A DNA stretch of 64,000 nt from Fratercula arctica (lineage: Eukaryota; Chordata; Aves; Charadriiformes; Alcidae), in assembly GCA_947846985.1 (NCBI GenBank), contig CANTUZ010000008.1, positions 23,083,352-23,147,351 on the forward strand, read 5' to 3'. This document shows, piece by piece, positions 1 to 13,339 of the stretch. Made by a program: the position numbers and the translations under genes. The notes under the pieces were generated by a model that worked only from the letters and a program-made list of their open reading frames with translations, was not told where the DNA came from and searched no databases. Every line of letters starts with the position of its first letter. The stretch's first letter is position 1.

Positions 1-3000
1 TGAAGTTTTCCTGGATCCGCTTGCATCGCCCCACAGACCTTGGGTCTCTCGGCATTCCTGGCGCCTTCAGCCTCAAAACCACCATTGCTCACTTATTCTG
101 TGGTTGGCCTCAAAAAACCCAATTGTCACGATACTGATGCCATGTGGAAGTGGCCAGGTGGGAAAACTGTGGCTTGTTTAGAAGTTTTCCTGAAACCGCT
201 TGAATTGCCCCACAGACCTTGGGGCTCTGGGCTTTCCTGGCGCTATCAGCCTCAAAACAACCATTTCTCACTTCTTCCGTGGTTGGCCTCAAAAATATCA
301 AACGTCCCAAAATTGATGCCACGCCGAAGCAGCCATGAGGGAAAACTGTGGCTTTTTTTAAATGTCTCTGGGAACCGCTTTTATGCCACCACAGACCTTG
401 GGGCTCTCGGCTCTCCTGGCGCCTTCAGCATCAAAAGCACCATTGCTCACTTATTCCGTGGTTGGCCTGAAAAAACCCAATTGTCCCGATATTGCTGCCA
501 TGTGCAAGTGGCCACGTGGGAAAACTGTGGCTTGTTTTGAAGGTCTCTGGGAACCGCTTTTATCCCACCACAGACCTTGGGGCTCTGGGCTCTCCTGGCG
601 CCTTCAGCCTCAAAACCACCATTTCTCACTTATTCCGTGCTTGGCCTCAAAAATTCCAAACGTCCCAAAATTTCTGCCACGCCCAAGAAGCCACAAGGGA
701 AAACCGTTGCTTGTTTTGAAGTTCTCCTGGAACGGCTTACATCGCCTGACAGACCTTGGGTCTCTCGGCTTTCCTGGCGCCTTCAGCCTCAAAACCACCA
801 TTGTTCACTTATTCTGTGGTTGGCCTCAAAAACCCCAATTGTCCCGGTATTGCTACCATATCCAAGCAGCCACGTGGGAAAACTGTGGCTTGCTCTAAAG
901 GTCTCTGGGAACCTCTTGCATTGCCCCAGAGACCTTTGGTCTCTGGGCTTTCCTGGCACTTTCAGCCTCAAAAACCACTCTTTCTCACTCCCGCCAGGGC
1001 CGCCCTCAAAAATAGCAAACATCCCAAAATTGCTGCGACGCCCAAGCAGCCACGAGGGAAAACTGTGGCTTGTTTTAAATGTCTCTGGGAACCGCTTTTA
1101 TCCCACCACAGACCCTGGGGCTCTGGGCTCTCCTGGCGCCTTCAGCCTCAAAACCACCATTACTCACTCTCCCCAGGAACCAGGCTCAAAAAAACCCAAT
1201 TGTCCCGATATTGCTACCATATCCAAGCAGCCACGTGGGAAAACTGTGGCTTGTATTAAAGGTCTCTGGGAACCTCTTGCATTGCCCCACAGACCTTTGG
1301 TCTCTGGGCTCTCCTGGCGCCTTCAGCCTCAAAACTACCCTTTCTCACTCCCCCCAGGACCAGCCTCAAAAAAGTCAAATGTCCGGAGATTGCTGCCACG
1401 CCCAAGAAGCCACGAGGGAAAACCGTCGCTTGTTTTGAAGCTTTCCTGGAACCGCTTGCATCGCCCCACAGACCTTGGGTCTCTCGGCTCTCCTGGCGCC
1501 TTCAGCCTCAAAACCACCATTGCTCACTTATTCCGTGGTTGGCATGAAAAACCCCAATTGTCCCGATATTCCTGCCATGTGCAAGTGGCCACGAGGGAAA
1601 ACTGTGGCTTTTTTTAAAGGTCTCTGGGAACCGCTTTTATCCCACCAGAGACCTTGAGGCTCTGGGCTCTCCTGGCGCCTTCAGCCTCAAAACCACCATT
1701 GCTCACTTATTCCGTGATTGGCCTAAAAAATACTAAACGTCCCAAGATTGCTGCCACGCCCAAGAAGCCACGAGGGAAAACCGTGACTTCTTTTGAAGTT
1801 TTCCTGGAACCGCTTACATCGCCCCACAGACCTTGGGGCTCTGGCCTCTCCTGGCGCCTTCAGCTTCAAAAGCACCATTGCTTCCTTATTCTGTGATTGG
1901 CCTCAAAAAAACCAATTGTCCCGATATTGCTGCCACGCCCAAGGAGCCACGAGGTAAAAATGTGGCTTGTTTTAAAGGTCTCTGGGAACCAAGTTTATCC
2001 CACCACAGACCTTGGGTCTCTCGGCTCTCCTGGCGCCTTAAGCCTCAAAACCACCATTTCTCACTCCCACAGGACCAGCCTCAAAAAAACCGAATTGTCC
2101 CGATATTGCTACCTTATCCAAGCAGTCACGAGGGAAAACTGTGGCTTGTTTTAAAGGTCTCTGGGAACCGCTTGCATCCCCCCTCAGAACTTTGGTTTCC
2201 AGGCTTTCCTGGTGCCTCCAGGCTCAAAAACAGCATTTCTCACTTATTGCATGGTTGGCCTAAAAAATACCAAACGTCCCAAGATTCCTGTCACCCCCAA
2301 TGAGCCATGTGGGAAAACCATGGCTTCTTGTAAATGTCTCTGGGAACTGCTTGCATTGCCCCACAGACCTTGGGGCTCTGGGCTCTCCTGGCACCTTCAG
2401 CCTCAAAACCACCATTTCTCACTCCCCCCAGGACCAGCCTCAAAGAAGTCAAATGTCCGGAGATTGCTGTCACGCCCAAGAAGCCACGAGGGAAAAGCAT
2501 CGCTTGTTTTGAACTTTTCCTGGAACCGCTTGCATCGCCCCACAGACCTTAGGGATCTGGGCTCTCCTGGCGCTTTCAGCCTCAAAACCACCATTGCTCA
2601 CTTATTCTGTGGTTGGCCTCAAAAAACCCAATTGTCCCGATATTGCAGCCATGTGCAAGTGGCCACGAGGGAAAACTGTGGCTTGTTTTAAAGGTCTCTG
2701 GGAACCGCTTTTATGCCACCACAGACCTTGGGGCTTTGGGCTCTCCTGGCGCCTTCAGCCTCAAAAGCAACATTTCTCACTCCCCCCAGGACCAGCCTCA
2801 AAAAACCCAATTGTCCCGATACTGCTGCCATGTCCAAGGAGCCACGAGGGAAAACCATGTCTTGTTTTGAAGTTTTCCTGGAAGCGCTTGCATCGGCCCA
2901 CAGAGCTTGGGGCTCTTGGCTCTCCTGGTGCCTTCAGACTTAAAACCACCATTGCTCGCTTCTTCCATGGTTGGCCTCAAAAATACCAAACGTCCCAAAA

Positions 3001-6000
3001 TTGCTGCCACCCCCAATCAGCCAAGAGGGAAAGCCATGGCTTGTTTTAAAGGTCTCTGGGAACCGCTCTTACGCCACCACAGCCCTTGTGGCTCTGGGCT
3101 CTCCTGGCGCCTTCAGCCTCAAAACCACCATTTCTCAATTATTCTGTGGTTGGCCTCAAAAATACCAAACGTCCCAAGATTGCTGCCACGCCCAAGTAGC
3201 CACGAGGGAAAACTGTGGCTTCCTCTAAAGGTCTCTGGGAACCGCTCTTATGCCACCACAGCCCTTGTGGCTCTGGGCTCTCCTGGCGCCTTCAGCCTCA
3301 AAACCACCATTGCTCACTTATTCTGTGGTTGGCCTCAAAAATACCAAACGTCCCAAGATTCCTGCCAACCCCAATCAGCCACGTGAGAAAGCCATGGCTT
3401 GTTTTAAAGATCTCTGGGAACTGCTTGCATCACGACACAGACCTTGGGGCTGTGGGTTTCCTGGCACCTTCAGCCTCAAAACCACCGTTTCGCACTCCCC
3501 CCAGGACCAGCCTCAAAAAACCTAATTGTCCCGATATTGCTGCCATGTCCAAGCAACCACGAGGGAAAACTGTCGCTTGCTCTAAAGGGAACCGCTTTTA
3601 TCCCATCAGAGACCTTGGGTCTCTCGGCTCTCCTGGCGCCTTCAGCCTCAAAACCACCATTGCTCACGTATTCCGTAGTTGGCCTCAAAAATAGCAAACG
3701 TCCCAAGATTGCTGCCACGCCCAAGAAGCCACGAGGAAAAACTGTGGCTTGTTTTAAAGTTTTCCTGGAACCGCTTGCATCGCCCCATAGACCTTGGGTC
3801 TCTCGGCTTTCCTGGCATTTTCAGCCTCAAAAACAACTCTTTCTCACTCCTGCCAGGGCCGGCCGCAAAAATAGCAAACATCCCAAAATTGCTGCCACGC
3901 CCAAGAAGCCATGAGGGAAAACCGTGGCTTGTTTTGAAGTTTTCCTGGAACCGCTTGCATTGCCCCACAGACCTTGGGTCTCTCGGCTCTCCTGGCGCCT
4001 TCAGCCTCAAAACCACCATTGCTTACTTATTCTGTGGTTGGCCTCAAAAAAGCCAATTGTCCCAATATTGCTGCCACGCTCAAGCAGCCATGAGGGAAAA
4101 CTGTGGCTTTTTTTAAATGTCTCTGGGAACCAATTTTATCCCACCACAGACCTTGGGGCTCTGGGCTCTCCTGGCGCTTTCAGCCTCAAAACCACCATTG
4201 TTCACTTATTCTGTGGTTGGCCTCAAAAAACCCAATTATCCCGGTATTGCTACCATATCGAAGCAGCCACCTGGGAAAACTGTGGCTTGTTTTAAAGGTC
4301 TCTGGGAACCTCTTGCATTGCCACACAGACCTTTGGTCTCTGGGCTTTCCTGGCGCTTTCAGCCTCAAAAACCACTCTTTCTCACTCCCGCCAGGGCCAC
4401 CCTCAAAAATAGCAAACATCCCAAAATTGCTGCCACGCCCAAGCAGCCACGAGGGAAAACTGTGGCTTGTTTTAAATGTCTCTGGGAACCGCTTTTATCC
4501 CACCACAGACCTTGGGGCTCTGGGCTCTCCTGGCGCCTTCAGCCTCAAAACCACCATTGCTCACTCCCCCAGGACCAGCCTGAAAAAAACCCAGTTGTCC
4601 CGATATTACTACCATATCCAAGGAGCCACGTGGGAAAACTGTGGCTTGTATTAAAGGTCTCTGGGAACCTCTTGCATTGCCCCACAGACCTTGGGTCTCT
4701 GGGCTCTCCTGGCGCCTTCAGCCTCAAAACCACCCTTTCTCACTCCCCCCAGGACCAGCCTCAAAAAAGTCAAATGTCCGGAGATTGCTGCCACGCCCAA
4801 GAAGCCACGAGGGAAAACCGTCGCTTGTTTTGAAGTTTTCCTGGAACCGCTTGCATCGCCCCACAGACCTTGGGTCTCTCGGCTCTCCTGGCGACTTCAG
4901 CCTCAAAACCACCATTGCTCACTTATTCTGTGGTTGGCATCAAAAACCCCAATTGTCCCGATATTGCTGCCATGTGCAAGTGGCCACGAGGGAAAACTGT
5001 GGCTTGTTTTAAAGGTCTCTGGGAACCGCTTTTATCCCACCACAGACCTTGGGGCTCTGGGATCTCCTGGCGCCTTCAGCGTGAAAAAACCACCATTTCT
5101 CACTCCCCGCAGGACCAGCCTCAAAAAAGTCAAATGTCCGGAGATTCCTGCCACGCCCAAGAAGCCACGAGGGAAAACTGTGGCTTGTTTTAAAGGTCTC
5201 TGGGAACCAAGATTATCCCACCACAGACCTTGGGGCTCTGGGCTCTCCTGGCGCCTTCAGGCTCAAAACCACCATTTCTCAGTCCCCCCAGGACCAGCCT
5301 CAAAAACCCAATTGTCCCGATATTGCTACCATATCCAACAGCCACGAGGGAAAACTGTCGCTTGCTCTAAATGTCTCTGCGAACGGCTTTTATCCCACCA
5401 CAGACCTTGGGGCTCTGGGCTCTCCTGGCGCCTTCAGCCTCAAAACCACCCTTTCTCACTCCCCCCAGGACCAGCCTCAAAAAGTCAAATATCCGGAGAT
5501 TGCTGCCACTCCCAAGAAGCCACGAGGGAAAACCATCGCTTGTTTTGAATTTTTCCTGGAACTGCTTGCATCGCCCCACAGACCTTGGGGCTCTGGGCTC
5601 TCCTGGCGCTTTCAGCCTCAAAACCACCATTGCTCACTTATTCTGTGGTTGGCCTCAAAAATACCAAACGTCTCAAGATTCCTGTCACCCCCAATCAGCC
5701 ATGTGGGAAAACCATGGCTTGTTGTAAATGTCTCTGGGAACTGCTTGCATCACCCCACAGACCTGGGGGCTCTGGGCTCTCCTGGCACCTTCAGCCTCAA
5801 AACCACCATTGCTCACTTATTCTGTGGTTGGCCTCAAAAATACCAAACGTCTCAAGATTGCTGCCAAGCCCAAGAAGCCACGAGGGAAAACCGTGGCTTG
5901 AAGTTTTCCTGGAACCGCTTGCATCGCCCCACAGACCTTGGGGCTCTGGGCTCTCCTGGCGCTTTCAGCCTCAAAACCACCATTGCCCACTTATTCTGTC

Positions 6001-9000
6001 GTTGGCCTCAAAAATACCAAACGTCCCAAGATTGCTGCCACGCCCAAGCAGCCACGAGGGAAAACTGTGGCTTGTTTTAAAGGTCTCTGGGAACCGCTTG
6101 CATCCCCCCTCAGAACTTTGGTTTCCAGGCTTTCCTGGTGCCTCCAGGCTCAAAACCACCATTTCTCAATTATTCTGTGGTTGGCCTCAAAAATACCAAA
6201 CGTCCCAAGATTCCTGTCACCCCCAATCAGCCATGTGGGAAAAACATGTCTTGTTGTAAATGTCTCTGGGAACTGCTTGCATTGCCCCACAGACCTTGGG
6301 GCTCTGGGCTCTCCTGGCGCCTTCAGCCTCAAAACAACCATTGCTCACTTATTCTGTGGTTGGCTTCAAAAGTACCAAATGTCCCAAAATTGCTGCCACG
6401 CCCAAGAAGCCACGAGGGAAAACAGTCGCTTGTTTTGAAGTTTTCCTGGAATCGCTTGCATTCCCCCTCAGAACTTTGGTTTCCAGGTTTTCCTGGTGCC
6501 TCCAGGCTCAAAAGCAACAGTTCTCACTTATTCCGTGGTTGGCCTCTAAAACACCAAACGTCCCAAAATTCCTCCCACCACCAATCAACCATGTGGGAAA
6601 ACCATGGCTTGTTTTAAAGGTCTCTGGGAACCGCTTTCATGCCACCACAGACCTTGGGGCTCTGCGCTCTCCTGGCGCCTTCAGCCTCAAAACCACCATT
6701 GCTCACTTATTCTGTGGTTGGCCTCAAAAAACCTAATTGTCCCGATATTGCAGCCATGTGCAAGCAGCCACGAGGGAAAACTGTGGCTTGTTTTAAAGGT
6801 CTCTGGGAACCGCTTTTATGCCACCACAGACCTTGGGGCTTTGGGCTCTCCTGGCGCCTTCAGCCTCAAAACCACCCTTTCTCACTCCCCCCAGGACCAG
6901 CCTCAAAAAACCCAATTGTCCCGATAGTGCTGCCATGTCCAAGCAGCCACGAGGGAAAATCATGTCTTGTTTTGAAGTTTTCCTGGAAGCGGTTGCATCG
7001 GCCCACAGAGCTTGGGGCTCTTGGCTCTCCTGGTGCCTTCAGACTTAAAACCACCATTGCTCGCTTCTTCCATGGTTGGCCTCAAAAATACCAAACGTCC
7101 CAAGATTCCTGCCACCCCCAATCAGCCAAGAGGGAAAGCCATGGCTTGTTTTAAAGGTCTCTGGGAACCGCTCTTACGCCACCACAGCCCTTGTGGCTCT
7201 GGGCTCTCCTGGCGCCTTCAGCCTCAAAACCACCATTTCTCAATTATTCTGTGGTTGGCCTCAAAAATACCAAACGTCCTGATATTGCTCCCACGCCCCA
7301 GCAGCCACGAGGGAAAACCATGGCTTGTTTTAAAGATCTCTGGGAACTGCTTGCATCACGACACAGACCTTGGGGCTGTGGGTTTCCTGGCACCTTCAGC
7401 CTCAAAACCACCGTTTCGCACTCCCCCCAGGACCAGCCTCAAAAAACCTAATTGTCCCGATATTGCTGCCATGTCCAAGCAACCACGAGGGAAAACTGTC
7501 GCTTGATCTAAAAGGAACCGCTTTTATCCCACCAGAGACCTTGGGTCTCTCGGCTCTCCTGGCGCCTTCAGCCTCAAAACCACCATTGGTCACTTATTCC
7601 GTAGTGGGCCTCAAAAATAGCAAACGTCCCAAGATTGCTGCCACGCCCAAGAAGCCACGAGGAAAAACTGTCGCTTGTTTTGAAGTTTTCCTGGAAGCGC
7701 TTGCATCAGCCCATAGACCTTGGGGCTCTGGGCTCTCCTGCTGCCTTCAGCCTCAAAACCACCATTGCTCACTTATTCCGTGGTTGGCCTCAAAAATACC
7801 AAACGTCCCAAGATTCTTGCCACCCCCAATCAGCCAGGTGGCAAAAGCATGGCTTGTTTTAAAGGTCTCTGGGAACTGCTTGCATCACCACACAGATCTT
7901 GGGGCTCTGGGTTTCCTGGCACCTTCAGCCTGAAAACCACCGTTTCTCACTCCCCCCAGGACCAGCCTCAAATACCCAATTGTCTTGATATTGCTGCCAC
8001 GCCCAAGCAGCCATGAGGGAAAACTGTGGCTTGCTCTAAAGGGAACCGCTTTTATCCCACCAGAGACCTTGGGGCTCTGAGCTCTCCTGGCGCCTTCAAC
8101 CTCAAAACCACCATTTTTCACTCCTGCCAGGGCCGGACTTAAACATAGCAAACGTCCCAAGATTGCTGCCATGTCCAGACAGTCACAAGGGAAAACTATG
8201 GCTTGCTCTAAAGGTTTCTGGGAACTGCCTGCATCACCCCACAGACCTTGGGGCTCTGGGCTCTCCTGGCGCATTCAGCCTCAAATCCACCTTTTCTCAC
8301 TCCCCCCAGGACCAGCCTCAAAAATAGCAAACGTCCCAAGATTGCTGCCACACCCAAGAAGCGAGAAGGGAAAAGTATGGCTTGCTCTAAAGGTCTCTGG
8401 GAACCGCTTTTATGCCACCACAGACCTTGGGGCTCTGGGCTCTCCTGGCGCCGTCAGCCTCAAAATGACCATTTCTCACTCCCCCCAGGACCAGCCTCAA
8501 AAAAGTTAAATGTGCGGAGATTGCTGCCACGCCGAAGCAGCCACATGGGAAAACCATGGCTTGTTTTAGAGGTTTCCTGGAACTGCTTGCATCGCCCTAC
8601 AGAGCTTTGGTCTCCGGGTTTCCTGGCGCCTTCAGCCTCAAAACCACCCTTTCTCAGTTGCCCCAGGGCCTGCCTGAAAAATAGCAAATGTCCCAAGATT
8701 GCTGCCACGCCCAAGTAGCCAAGGGGGAAAACATGTTTGAAAGGTTTCCTGGATCTGCTTGCAAAGCCACACAGACCTTGGGGCTCTGGGCTTTCCTGGC
8801 ACCTTCAACCTGAAAACCAGCATTTCTCACTCCGGCCAAGGCTGGCTTGAAAAATAGCAAAAGTCCCAAGATTGCTGCTACGCCGAAGCAGCCACGACGG
8901 AAAACTGTGGCTTGTTTGAAATATCTCTAGGAACCGATTGTATTGCCCCACAGAGTTTGGGACTCTGGGCTTTCCTGTCGCCGTCAGCCTCAAAACCACC

Positions 9001-10221
9001 ATTTCTCACTCCCACCAAGGCCAGGCTTAAAAAAGTCAAATGTGTGGATATTGCTGCAATGCTCAAGCAGTCGCGAGGGAAAACTCTGGCTTGTTTTAAA
9101 GGTCTCTGGGAACCGCTTGCATCCCTCTACAGTCCTTGTGGCCTCAATCTTACGTGGTGCTGTCAGCCTCGAAAGTACCATTTCTCACTCCCCCCAGGAC
9201 CAGCCTCAAAAAACCCAATTGTCCTGATATTGCTGCCACGCCCAAGAAGCCACGAGGGAAAACAGTGCCTTGTTCTAAAGGTCTCTGGGAACTGCTTGCA
9301 TCGCCCCACAGAGTTTGGGGCTCTGGGCTTTCCTGGCACCTTCAGCCTCAAAACCACCATTTCTCAGTTGCTCCATGGCTGGCCTCAAAAATAGTAAACA
9401 TCCCAAGATTGCTGCCACGTCCAAGCAGCCGCGAGGGAAAAACGTGTCTTGTTTGTAATCTCTCTGGGAACCACTTCCATTGCCCAACAGTCCTTGGGCT
9501 CTGGGGTTTCCTGTTGCCTTCAACCTGAAAACCAGCATTTCTCACTCCGGCCAGGGCTGGCCTCAAAAATAGCAAAAGTCCCAAGGTTGCTGCCACGCCC
9601 AAGCAGCCATGTGGGAAAACTGCAGCTTGCTCTAAAGGTCTCTGGGAACAGCTTGCATACCCCCACAGCCCTTGGGGCTTCAAGATTTTCTGGCGCCGTC
9701 AGCCTCAAAACCACCGTTTCTCGCTCCCCCAGTACCAGCCTCAAAAATGCAATTCTCCGGATATTGCTTCCATGTCCATCAGCCACGTGGGAAAACCATG
9801 AATTGTTTTAAAGGTCTCTGGGAACTGCTTGCATTGCCCCACAGATCTTGGGGCTCTGGGCTCTCCTGGCACCTTCAGCCTCAAAACCACCCTTTCTCCA
9901 TTCTCCCAGGGTGGCCGCAAAAATAGCAAACATCCCAAGATTGCTGCCACGCCCAAAGAGCCACAAGGGAAAACTGTGGCTTGTTTGAAATATCTCTGGG
10001 AACCGATTGCATTGCCCCACAGACCTTGGGACTCTGGGCTTTCCTGGCGCCTTCAGCGTCAAAACCACTATTTCTCACTCCCGCCAGGGCCGGGCTCAAA
10101 AAAGTGAAACGTGTGGAGATCGTTGCCACGCCCAAGCAGCCGCGAGGGAAAACTGTGGCTTGTTTTAAAGGTCTCTGGGAACCGCTTGCATTGCCCCACA
10201 GAGCTTGGGTATCTGGACTTT
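1..10221 (+). repeat. ~180-bp satellite array, forward orientation, left block
   Basis: The box 'cttcagcctcaaaa' recurs every 179-180 bases (near 66, 246, 426, 605, 785, 964, 1144 and on), giving about 57 monomers. Each monomer also carries boxes resembling 'gtctctgggaaccgctt', 'ccccacagaccttgg' and 'gggaaaactgtggcttg'. Monomers fall into types with different middles, either a 'ttattctgtggttggcctc' type or a 'ctccccccaggaccagcctc' type, in a repeating order. No transcription signal or gene is visible. The monomer length is a multiple of three, so long open frames arise by chance. I do not recognise the satellite by name. Confidence 0.95.
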
Positions 10222-10542
10222 TGTCGTGGTTTGGCCTGAGATGGCAACAAAGAACCACGTGTCGTTCGCTCTGCGCTTCCCGGTACGGGAAGGATCAGAA
10301 GAAAAAGGCAAAACTCTTGGGTTGAGACAAAGGCAGTTTAGCAGAACAGGAAAGGGAACAAGAATACAATAACACGGACAGATGAATGTACAAACGTGAT
10401 TACGGAACCGCCGGTCCGGACCCGGGACGCGCCAGCCCGCTCCAAACCCGACTGCCTGCCCCCTCCCCTCCTCTTAATCTCAGGGTGGGTGTGGCTCACA
10501 TGGCATGGAATACTTAACCCTGTCCCTGCCGGAACCAGGACA
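10222..10542 (-). mobile_element. Solo LTR of the class III ERV family
   Basis: This 321-bp segment is the same LTR as the pair bounding the provirus at 21799-28046. On the minus strand it begins TGTCCTGG and ends CCACGACA. It is flanked by a perfect 5-bp target duplication, acttt, at 10217-10221 and 10543-10547, and the satellite monomer resumes across it. It lacks any internal sequence, so it is a solo LTR, presumably left by LTR-LTR recombination. It has more differences from the provirus LTRs than they have from each other. Confidence 0.95.
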
Positions 10543-13330
10543 ACTTTCCTGGCACCTTCAGCCTCAAAAGCACCATTTCTCACTCCCCCCAGGACCAGCC
10601 TCAAAAAAGTCAGATGTCCGGAGATTGCTGCCTCACCCAAGAAGCCACGAGGGAAAACCGTGGCTTGTTTTAAAGGTCTCTGGGAACACCTTGCATTGCC
10701 CCAGAGACCTTGGGGCTCTGGGCTTTCCTGGCACCTTCAGCCTCAAAACCACCATTTCTCACTCGCCCCAGGACCAGCCTCAAAAAACCCAATTGTCCCG
10801 ATATTGCTACCATATCCAAGCAGCCATGTGGGAAAACTGTGGTTTGTTTTAAAGGTCTCTGGGAACTGCTTGCATTGCCCCACAGAGCTTTGGTCTCCTG
10901 GATTTCCTGGCGCCTTCAGCCTCAAAAACAGCCTCACTCACTCCAGGGCTGGCCTCAAAAATTACCATATGGCTCGAGATTGCTGTAATGCTCAAGATGC
11001 CAGGAGGGAAAACCATGGTTCGTTTGAAATCTCTCTGGAAACTGCTTGCATCGCCCCACAGAGCTTTGGTCTCCGGGCTTTCCCGGTGCCTTCAGTCTCA
11101 AACCCACCATTTCTCACTTATTCCAGGGCTGACCTCAAAAATAGCAAACGTCCCAAGATTGCTGCCATGACGAAGGAGCCACGATGCAAAACCCTGGCTG
11201 GTTTTAAATCTCTCTGGGAACCGCTTGCATCTCCCCACAGAGCTTTGGTCTCTGGGCTTTCCTGGCGCCTTCAGCCTCAAAACCAACCTTTCTCACCACG
11301 CCCAGGGCTGGCCTAAAAAAATAGCAAATGTCCCAAGATTGCTGCCACGCCCAAAAAGCCAGGAGGGAAAACCATGACTTGTTTTAAAGGTCTCTGGGAA
11401 CCGCTTATACTGGGACACAGAGCTTGTAGCTCTGGGATTTCCTGGGTCTTTTAGCCTCAAAAACCACTATTTCTCACTTGTTCCCGGGCGTGCCTCAAAA
11501 TTAGCAAACATCTGGATATTGCTGCTACGTCCAAGGAGCCATGAGGGAAACTTGTGGCTTGTTTTAAAGGTCTCTGGGAATCGTTTGCATCGCCCCATGG
11601 AGCATTGGTCTCTGCATTTTCCTGGCGTCTTCAGCCTCAAAAGCACCCTTTCTCACTCCCCCCAGGGCCGGCCTCAAAAATAGCGGGTGGTTCCAGGATT
11701 TCCTGACGCTTTTAGCCTCCAAACCACCCTTTCTCACTCATCCCAGGGCCGGCCTCAAAAATAGCCAACGTCCCAATATTGCTGCCCCGCCCAAGCAGCC
11801 ACGAGGGAAAATTATATCTTGTTTAAAAGCTCTCTGGGAACCACTTGCATCACCCCACAGAGCTTCATTCTCTGGGCTTTTCTGACACCTTCATTCTCAA
11901 AACAGGCTTTCTCACTTGCCCCAGGACCGGCCTCAAAAATAGCAATTGTCCATTGATTGCTGCCATGCACAAGCAGCTGCGATGGAAAACCATGAGTTTT
12001 AAAGGTCTCTGGGAACCGCTTGCATGACACCACAGTCCTTGGGGTTCTGAGCTTTCCTGGCACCTTCAGCCTGAAAACCAGCCTTTCTCACTCCTGCCAG
12101 GTCTGGCCCCAAAAATAGCAGACATCCCAAGACTGCTGCCATGCACAAGCAGCCACGAGGGAAAACTGTGACCGGATTTAAAGCTCTCTGGGAACTGCTT
12201 GTTTCACCCCACAGACCTTGGGGATCTGGGCATTACTGGTGCCTTCAGCCTCAAAACCATCATTTCTCACTTGCGCCAGGGCCAACCTCAAAAATAGTAA
12301 ATGTCCCAAGATTGCTGACACACCCAAGCAGCCACAAGGGAAAACCATGGCTTGTTTTAAATGTCTCTGGGAACCGCTTATATTGGCCCACAGAGCTTGG
12401 GGTTCCAGGCTTTCCTGGTGCCTTCAGCCTCAAAACCAACCTTTCTAATGTGCCGCAGGGCCAGCCTCAAAAATAGCAAATGTCCCAAGATTGCTGCCAT
12501 GTCCAGACAGCCACGTGGGAAAACTCTGGCTTGTTTTAAAGGTCTCTGGGAACCGCTTGCATCGCCCCACAGACCTTAGGGATCTGGGCTTTCCTGACAT
12601 TTTCAGCCTCATAAGCAGCATTTCGCACTCCACCCAGGGCTGGCCTCCTAATAAGCACTTGTCCGGAGATTGCTGCCACGCCCAAGGAGCCATGATGGAA
12701 CACTGTGGTTTCTTTTAAAGCTCTCTGGAAGCCATTTATATTGGCCCACAGACCTTGGGGCTCTGGGCTCTCCTGGCGCCTTCAGTCTCAAAACGACCAT
12801 TTCTCACTTATTCCGGTGTTGGCCTCAAAAATAGGACACGTCCGAAGATTGCTGCCACGCCCAAGGTGCCAATAAGGAAAACTGTGGCTTGTTTTAAAAC
12901 GTCTCTGGGAACCGCTTGTATTGCCCCACAGACCTTGGGGCTCTGGGCTTTCCTGGCACCTTGAGCCTCAAAACCACCCTTTCTCGCTCAGCCCAGAGCA
13001 GGCCTGAAAAATAGCAAACATCCCAAGGTTGCTGCCACACCCAAGGAGCCAGGAGGGAAAACTGTGGCTTGTTTTAAAGGTCTCTGGTAACTGCTTGCTT
13101 TGCGCCATGGACCTTGGGACTCAAAGCTTTCCTGGCACCTTCAGCCTCAAAACCACCATTTCTCTCTTATTCTGGGGTTGGCCTCAAAAATAGCAAACGG
13201 CCTAAGATTGCTCTCAAGCTCAAGGTGCCATGAGGGTAAACCATGGCTCATTCTAAAGGTCTCTGGGAACCCCCTGCATCGCCCCACAAAGCTTGGGGCT
13301 CTAGGCTTTCCTGTTTCCTTCAGCGTCTAA
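10543..13330 (+). repeat. ~180-bp satellite array, forward orientation, right block
   Basis: This continues the left array across the solo LTR. The monomers here are more diverged from each other than those in the first 8 kb, as expected towards an array edge. One monomer near 11640-11700 is shortened, with two 'ggcctcaaaaatagc' boxes close together. The last recognisable forward monomer ends near 13330 at 'ttccttcagcgtctaaatgg'. Confidence 0.92.
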
Positions 13331-13339
13331 ATGGAAATT

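Noticed and set aside
577..1617. 346-codon open frame and many similar ones across 1-13330
   Set aside because: The 180-bp monomer is a multiple of three, so frames repeat through the array. The predicted peptides are just translations of the repeat, on several frames and both strands.
1..13330. CRISPR-like or protein-coding repeat array
   Set aside because: The repeat is continuous, with no unique spacers, in a vertebrate context, so it is a satellite.
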